From Gnetum montanum (taxonomy: Eukaryota; Streptophyta; Gnetopsida; Gnetales; Gnetaceae): a DNA stretch of 64,000 bases. Made by a program: the position numbers and the translations under genes. The DNA lies in NCBI GenBank assembly GCA_015680685.1, contig MNCI01037593.1:248546-312545 (forward strand), read 5' to 3'. Under the pieces are notes generated by a model. That model had not been told where the DNA came from and did no database searches. It saw nothing but the letters and a program-made list of their open reading frames with translations. Positions 61,101-64,000 of this stretch are shown one piece after another (within the stretch, counting starts at the first letter, position 1; each line of letters starts with the position of its first letter).

Positions 61101-61587
61101 GAGACGTTGGCATGAAAAGATCCTCTATGTGCTATGGGCATATCGTACTACATGTAGGATAGCTACAAACAGTACACCCTATAGCCTAGTCTATGGATCT
61201 GAGGCGGTTCTGCCCCTCGAATTACAAGTTCCTTCTCTGCGGATGGTTCTCTCCACGATTATAAATGACGCTCAACACACCGAGTCTCGGATCATGGATT
61301 TGGATTCAGTAAATGAGAAGCGAATACAGATGCTTGATACCATCGAAAAGTATCAAGATAAGTAGAGGCAAAAGCACTGTCATAATCTTCAACAATGTCC
61401 AATTGAGAAGGGAGACTTGGTTCTCAAGGTTGTTCGCGGACCAGTAGGCAAGTTCTCTACAAACTAGGAGGGTCCTTTCTTGGTAGCTGGTGTGTATGGC
61501 AATGGTGCATTCAAGCTAGCAGATATCAACGGCAACGAGTTACCAAATCCTGTGAACCATATATATCTAAAGTGGTACAACATCTAG
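58120..61587 (+). pseudogene. E3 pol: RT, two RNase H domains, integrase (catalytic residues lost)
   Basis: Well-preserved Tat-type pol starting at ATG 58120 (MGKTLSAPLDL). RT at 58600-59250 has LNKATIKDNFPLPSIDQL and MMPFGLKNAGATYQQ, but the active site reads YVDN at 58978-58989. The Ty3-type RNase H (59290-59790) is followed by a second RNase H (59820-60160), with FDGAST, AEYEGLL and RGDS all present. Integrase has the Cys-x2-Cys end near 60660-60670 and LDIIGP near 60750. The second catalytic Asp is Asn (60937-60939), and the Glu is Lys in QAKAT (61045-61047). A stop at 60853 lies in EGIPL. It ends YLKWYNI and TAG 61585-61587. It is the least interrupted frame in the window, yet two enzymes are catalytically dead. 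Confidence 0.9.
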
Positions 61588-61619
61588 CCACATATCCAGT
61601 GTTAACATCAGGCACAACA

Positions 61620-62185
61620 ATCATCCGCTACGACGCTAAATTGGCAACAACCGTCCACTATGACACTAAACTGGCATTCCCCTCACGTGTCCGTCACGAC
61701 ACTAAACTGGCAATAATCGTCCGCTACGACGTAAAACTGGCACTTCCTGCACACGTCTGCCAGGCCGCTAAACTAGCAACGATTGTCCGCCACGACGTAA
61801 AAATGGCAAGTTGCAACAGTCCGCTACAACGTAAAACTGGCAGTGTTGTATAGGTCCGCCAAGACGTAAAACTGGCATTTCCTGCACATGTCCGCCACTA
61901 CCCTAAACTGGCACCGGCTGTTCGCCATGACATAAAATTGGCACAGGTAAGTATCTGTCTGCTGAGATGTGAAACTAGCATAGATATGTCCTTGGGTCAC
62001 GACATGAAATTGTCATCCATAGCATGGTCTACTGAGACCATAAATCAGCTCTACCACCATCCGCTACGACATAAAACTAGCATTTTTCAGTCCGCCCAGA
62101 CTTTAAACTGGGACCATGGTCTGCTGGGACTTAAAACCAGCAACGACAGTCTACCAAGACTTAAAACTGGGACCTACAAACTGCC
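61620..62185 (+). repeat. E3 motif array downstream of integrase
   Basis: About sixteen units of the form GTCCGCTACGACGTAAAACT-GGCA with spacers of 0-25 bp. The core AAACTGGCA is best kept between 61640 and 61900 and decays toward the right. It is the largest and clearest array in the window. Confidence 0.85.
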
Positions 62186-63360
62186 AACATGTGAACCAAG
62201 CGAGCGTAATCATCTCTATGCGGCTACAAAACAAATGGAGTGGGATGTTGGGATAGCCCCAGCGTCACTACCTCACAGGCATTCTACTGATTCCTCAGAT
62301 GTGTTGAAAAGCATACTGCTGACCCCTCGGAGATGCCGTCACTACACCCACTTTAGCGATGGCACCTCTGAGAGTTTAGTTTCATCGTCCGGAGCCCCAA
62401 AGGAGTTCTCATCAATTACAACCTTGGGCATCTCCTCTCATCATCACTATCAGGCTCTGGCTTCATAGATTCACCTAGCTAGTTCTTTGCATAACCAGTC
62501 GGGTGCGATGAGTCTGATATTCTTTGGCGACGATATGCTAGGCCGAGCGTCAACATTGAAGACCCTGGCCTCTTGCTATGGTTCCTCCTTCACAGCCCGC
62601 TCACTCTGTCTTGCCCCAAACGGTACTTGTTTCAACAACCTCTCTAGTGATTCAGTCGAGCAATGGTGTCCTCTATTTTCTTCTTTGGTTACAGGTTACT
62701 TGCTACGAGGATGTCATTCAAAAGTGCGTTCATCTGAGCGGTGAAATACAGACAGCATTTTGAGATGGCCGCTTAGGTTAGCCTATCCACTCATGAGTGC
62801 ATCCTTGTTTTCCTCATAATCCTACCTCTAGCTCTTACTACCCTCCTTAGCCATCTCATCTGTTTCCCTTACGCAAAATGTGAATACGCAGCATACGCTT
62901 TCTGCATCTGCATTACAATCAAGCCCATGAACCGACATAACGCAACTCGCCTAGTGGACGCCAAAAAAAACTGGGTCAGCAAAATGGATGAAACACAATT
63001 CATCCAGGCCATGCAGACGCAACACAATCCATCTATGCAAGCCCCTTCATCTACAAAATGATGGCATAACTCCATGCAAATGCAATCGCAGGAGAAGACC
63101 TAAGTGCTTATGCGTGAAAAACTATACTCACCTCATTTGAGTCTTTCCCGAACCTCACTTGAGTCTTCCCTGAACCTCTCTCTTCTTACCTCTATACAAA
63201 TTCCCTCACGTATCATTTTATCTCCTATTTCCCTCATTTCTACACTTCTGCTTTGACAGGGCGACACTTGAGTAACCGTTGATGAACGATGTCGGTACTT
63301 TTACCCATTCAATGTCTCGTATTCTTTGTCGACATCTTTCGGGCAAGCCCTCTAAACGTC
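62186..63360 (+). other. E3 3' noncoding region
   Basis: No gene. Blocks are shared with E1 29701-30863 in the same order, including CTACTGATTCCTCAGAT, CAGCAAAATGGATG and TCTTTCGGGCAAGCCCTCTA. ORFs at 61938-62468 and 62487-62763 are not conserved in E1 and are not supported as genes. Confidence 0.55.
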
Positions 63361-63376
63361 AACAAAGAGGGGCCAT
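63361..63376 (+). other. E3 polypurine tract
   Basis: AACAAAGAGGGGCCAT immediately before the 3' LTR, identical to the E1 tract. Confidence 0.8.
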
Positions 63377-64000
63377 TGAAACACCGTGGAAATTGCGAAT
63401 CGGCCTAAGGTGAAGATTCACAATTTGGGCGAAAGTTTGCGACAGAAATCCAGAAGACAAAACAAGGCAAAGAGGTGCGCAGCATTAAGTCTCCAAGTTT
63501 CTTACAAACTTCAACCTTACTTTGTTTTCTCTCTTTACGCTACATTATGCAACATAGCGTAGTGTCGCTCAACGTAACTCTGTTTAACATAGCCTGATAT
63601 CAGAAAGTAACTTACTTTGGCGAATTGGACAAAGTTTAAGGTCTAAGACTTGTCGCATATTCCACTAAGTATTTTGTTCAGGGCTGAGTTTACGCTCCGT
63701 TATGCAGAGCAGCGTAATGAGCTTCCAGGAAGTCAAAGTCAGAGTCTAAAGAAGCACGGCAGATTGATTTCTTCTTTTTTACAGATTGGTCACTTTACGC
63801 TTATTACGCTACGCAGTGTAAACAAATGTAGCTTATTGTAAAGTTGACCATTTTTGAAGCTCTATTACGCTTTGTGGTGTAAATGAGCGTAAAATAGCTT
63901 GAGTTAACTACTTCTACGCTCTATTACGCTCTGCCACGCTACACAGTGTAATATAGCCTAAAGTCAACTAAGGCAGTACCAAACATGCATCTGTTATCCA
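63377..64000 (+). repeat. E3 3' LTR, cut by window end
   Basis: First 624 bp of the LTR, colinear with 47440-48010. It starts TGAAACACCGTGG. The palindromic U3 cluster is present at 63795-63955; the TATA box and U5 lie outside the window. Confidence 0.9.

Larger units (their letters stand above)
47440..64000 (+). mobile_element. E3: Tat-type retrotransposon, nearly complete
   Basis: E3 has the same organisation as E1. In order: 5' LTR, primer site, gag-pro 49247-53058, motif array, antisense gene 53590-57644, pol 58120-61587, motif array, 3' noncoding DNA, purine tract, and a 3' LTR cut by the window edge. It is inserted in pol of E2, with TCTAG on the left; the right flank is not visible. 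If the 3' LTR matches the 5' one, the full length is about 17.5 kb. Confidence 0.9.

Noticed and set aside
61620-62185. Regular repeats considered as a CRISPR array
   Set aside because: Units are degenerate, spacers vary from 0 to 25 bp, the setting is a plant retrotransposon and no cas gene is present.
61938-62763. ORFs of 176 and 85 aa after E3 integrase, considered as an extra 3' gene
   Set aside because: They overlap the motif array and noncoding blocks, and the frames are not kept in E1.
1-64000. tRNA, rRNA or other structured RNA genes
   Set aside because: Scanned by eye for tRNA A/B-box pairs and rRNA blocks; none convincing apart from the tRNA-primer sites. A tRNAscan-SE or Infernal run would decide.

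Overview
This window looks like repeat-derived intergenic DNA from a land plant with a large, old, transposon-rich genome. I see no ordinary host gene, rRNA, tRNA or CRISPR array. Almost everything from 1051 to the right edge belongs to long, decayed Ty3/gypsy LTR retrotransposons of the Tat type. The evidence is a gag with a degenerate knuckle, RT followed by a second RNase H domain, integrase, and LTRs of 1.4-2.0 kb. A conifer or other gymnosperm is my guess, from element age and nesting only. I cannot name the species.

Layout, with elements labelled E0-E4. E0 lies on the minus strand: LTR 1051-3020, 3' noncoding DNA with a motif array, pol 4975-8445, then a plus-strand gene 10698-~14418. 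E2 (plus strand) is inserted near the end of that gene. Its 5' LTR (about 14419-15122 plus 32287-33127) is split by the complete 17.2-kb E1 (15123-32286, LTRs 15123-16509 and 30880-32286). E2 continues with gag-pro 33768-37602 and its own antisense gene 38035-46405. That antisense gene is interrupted by an unrelated gypsy fragment, E4 (about 39936-44275). E2 then shows only the start of pol (47283-47439), where E3 is inserted. E3 (47440 to beyond 64000) has its 5' LTR, gag-pro, antisense gene, pol and the first 624 bp of its 3' LTR in the window.

The most unusual feature is a multi-exon gene on the strand opposite to gag-pol, placed between protease and RT in all four Tat-type elements (E0, E1, E2, E3). 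Eight exons can be traced. Exon lengths are nearly identical between copies: exon 1 119/119 bp, exon 2 450/450/450/452, exon 3 275/275, exon 7 817/818/821. The short introns differ in length and sequence but keep GT-AG-type borders. A TATA-like box lies 120-155 bp upstream of the ATG in three copies. The predicted protein is about 1,080 aa and I do not recognise its family.

The same elements carry arrays of a short motif containing GAC-N-T(A/T)AAACT(G/A)G on both sides of this gene and again downstream of integrase. A self-encoded protein plus dispersed motif arrays is a plausible element-specific regulatory system. The link between them is inference. All copies carry many stop codons, so this window is a fossil record rather than an active locus.
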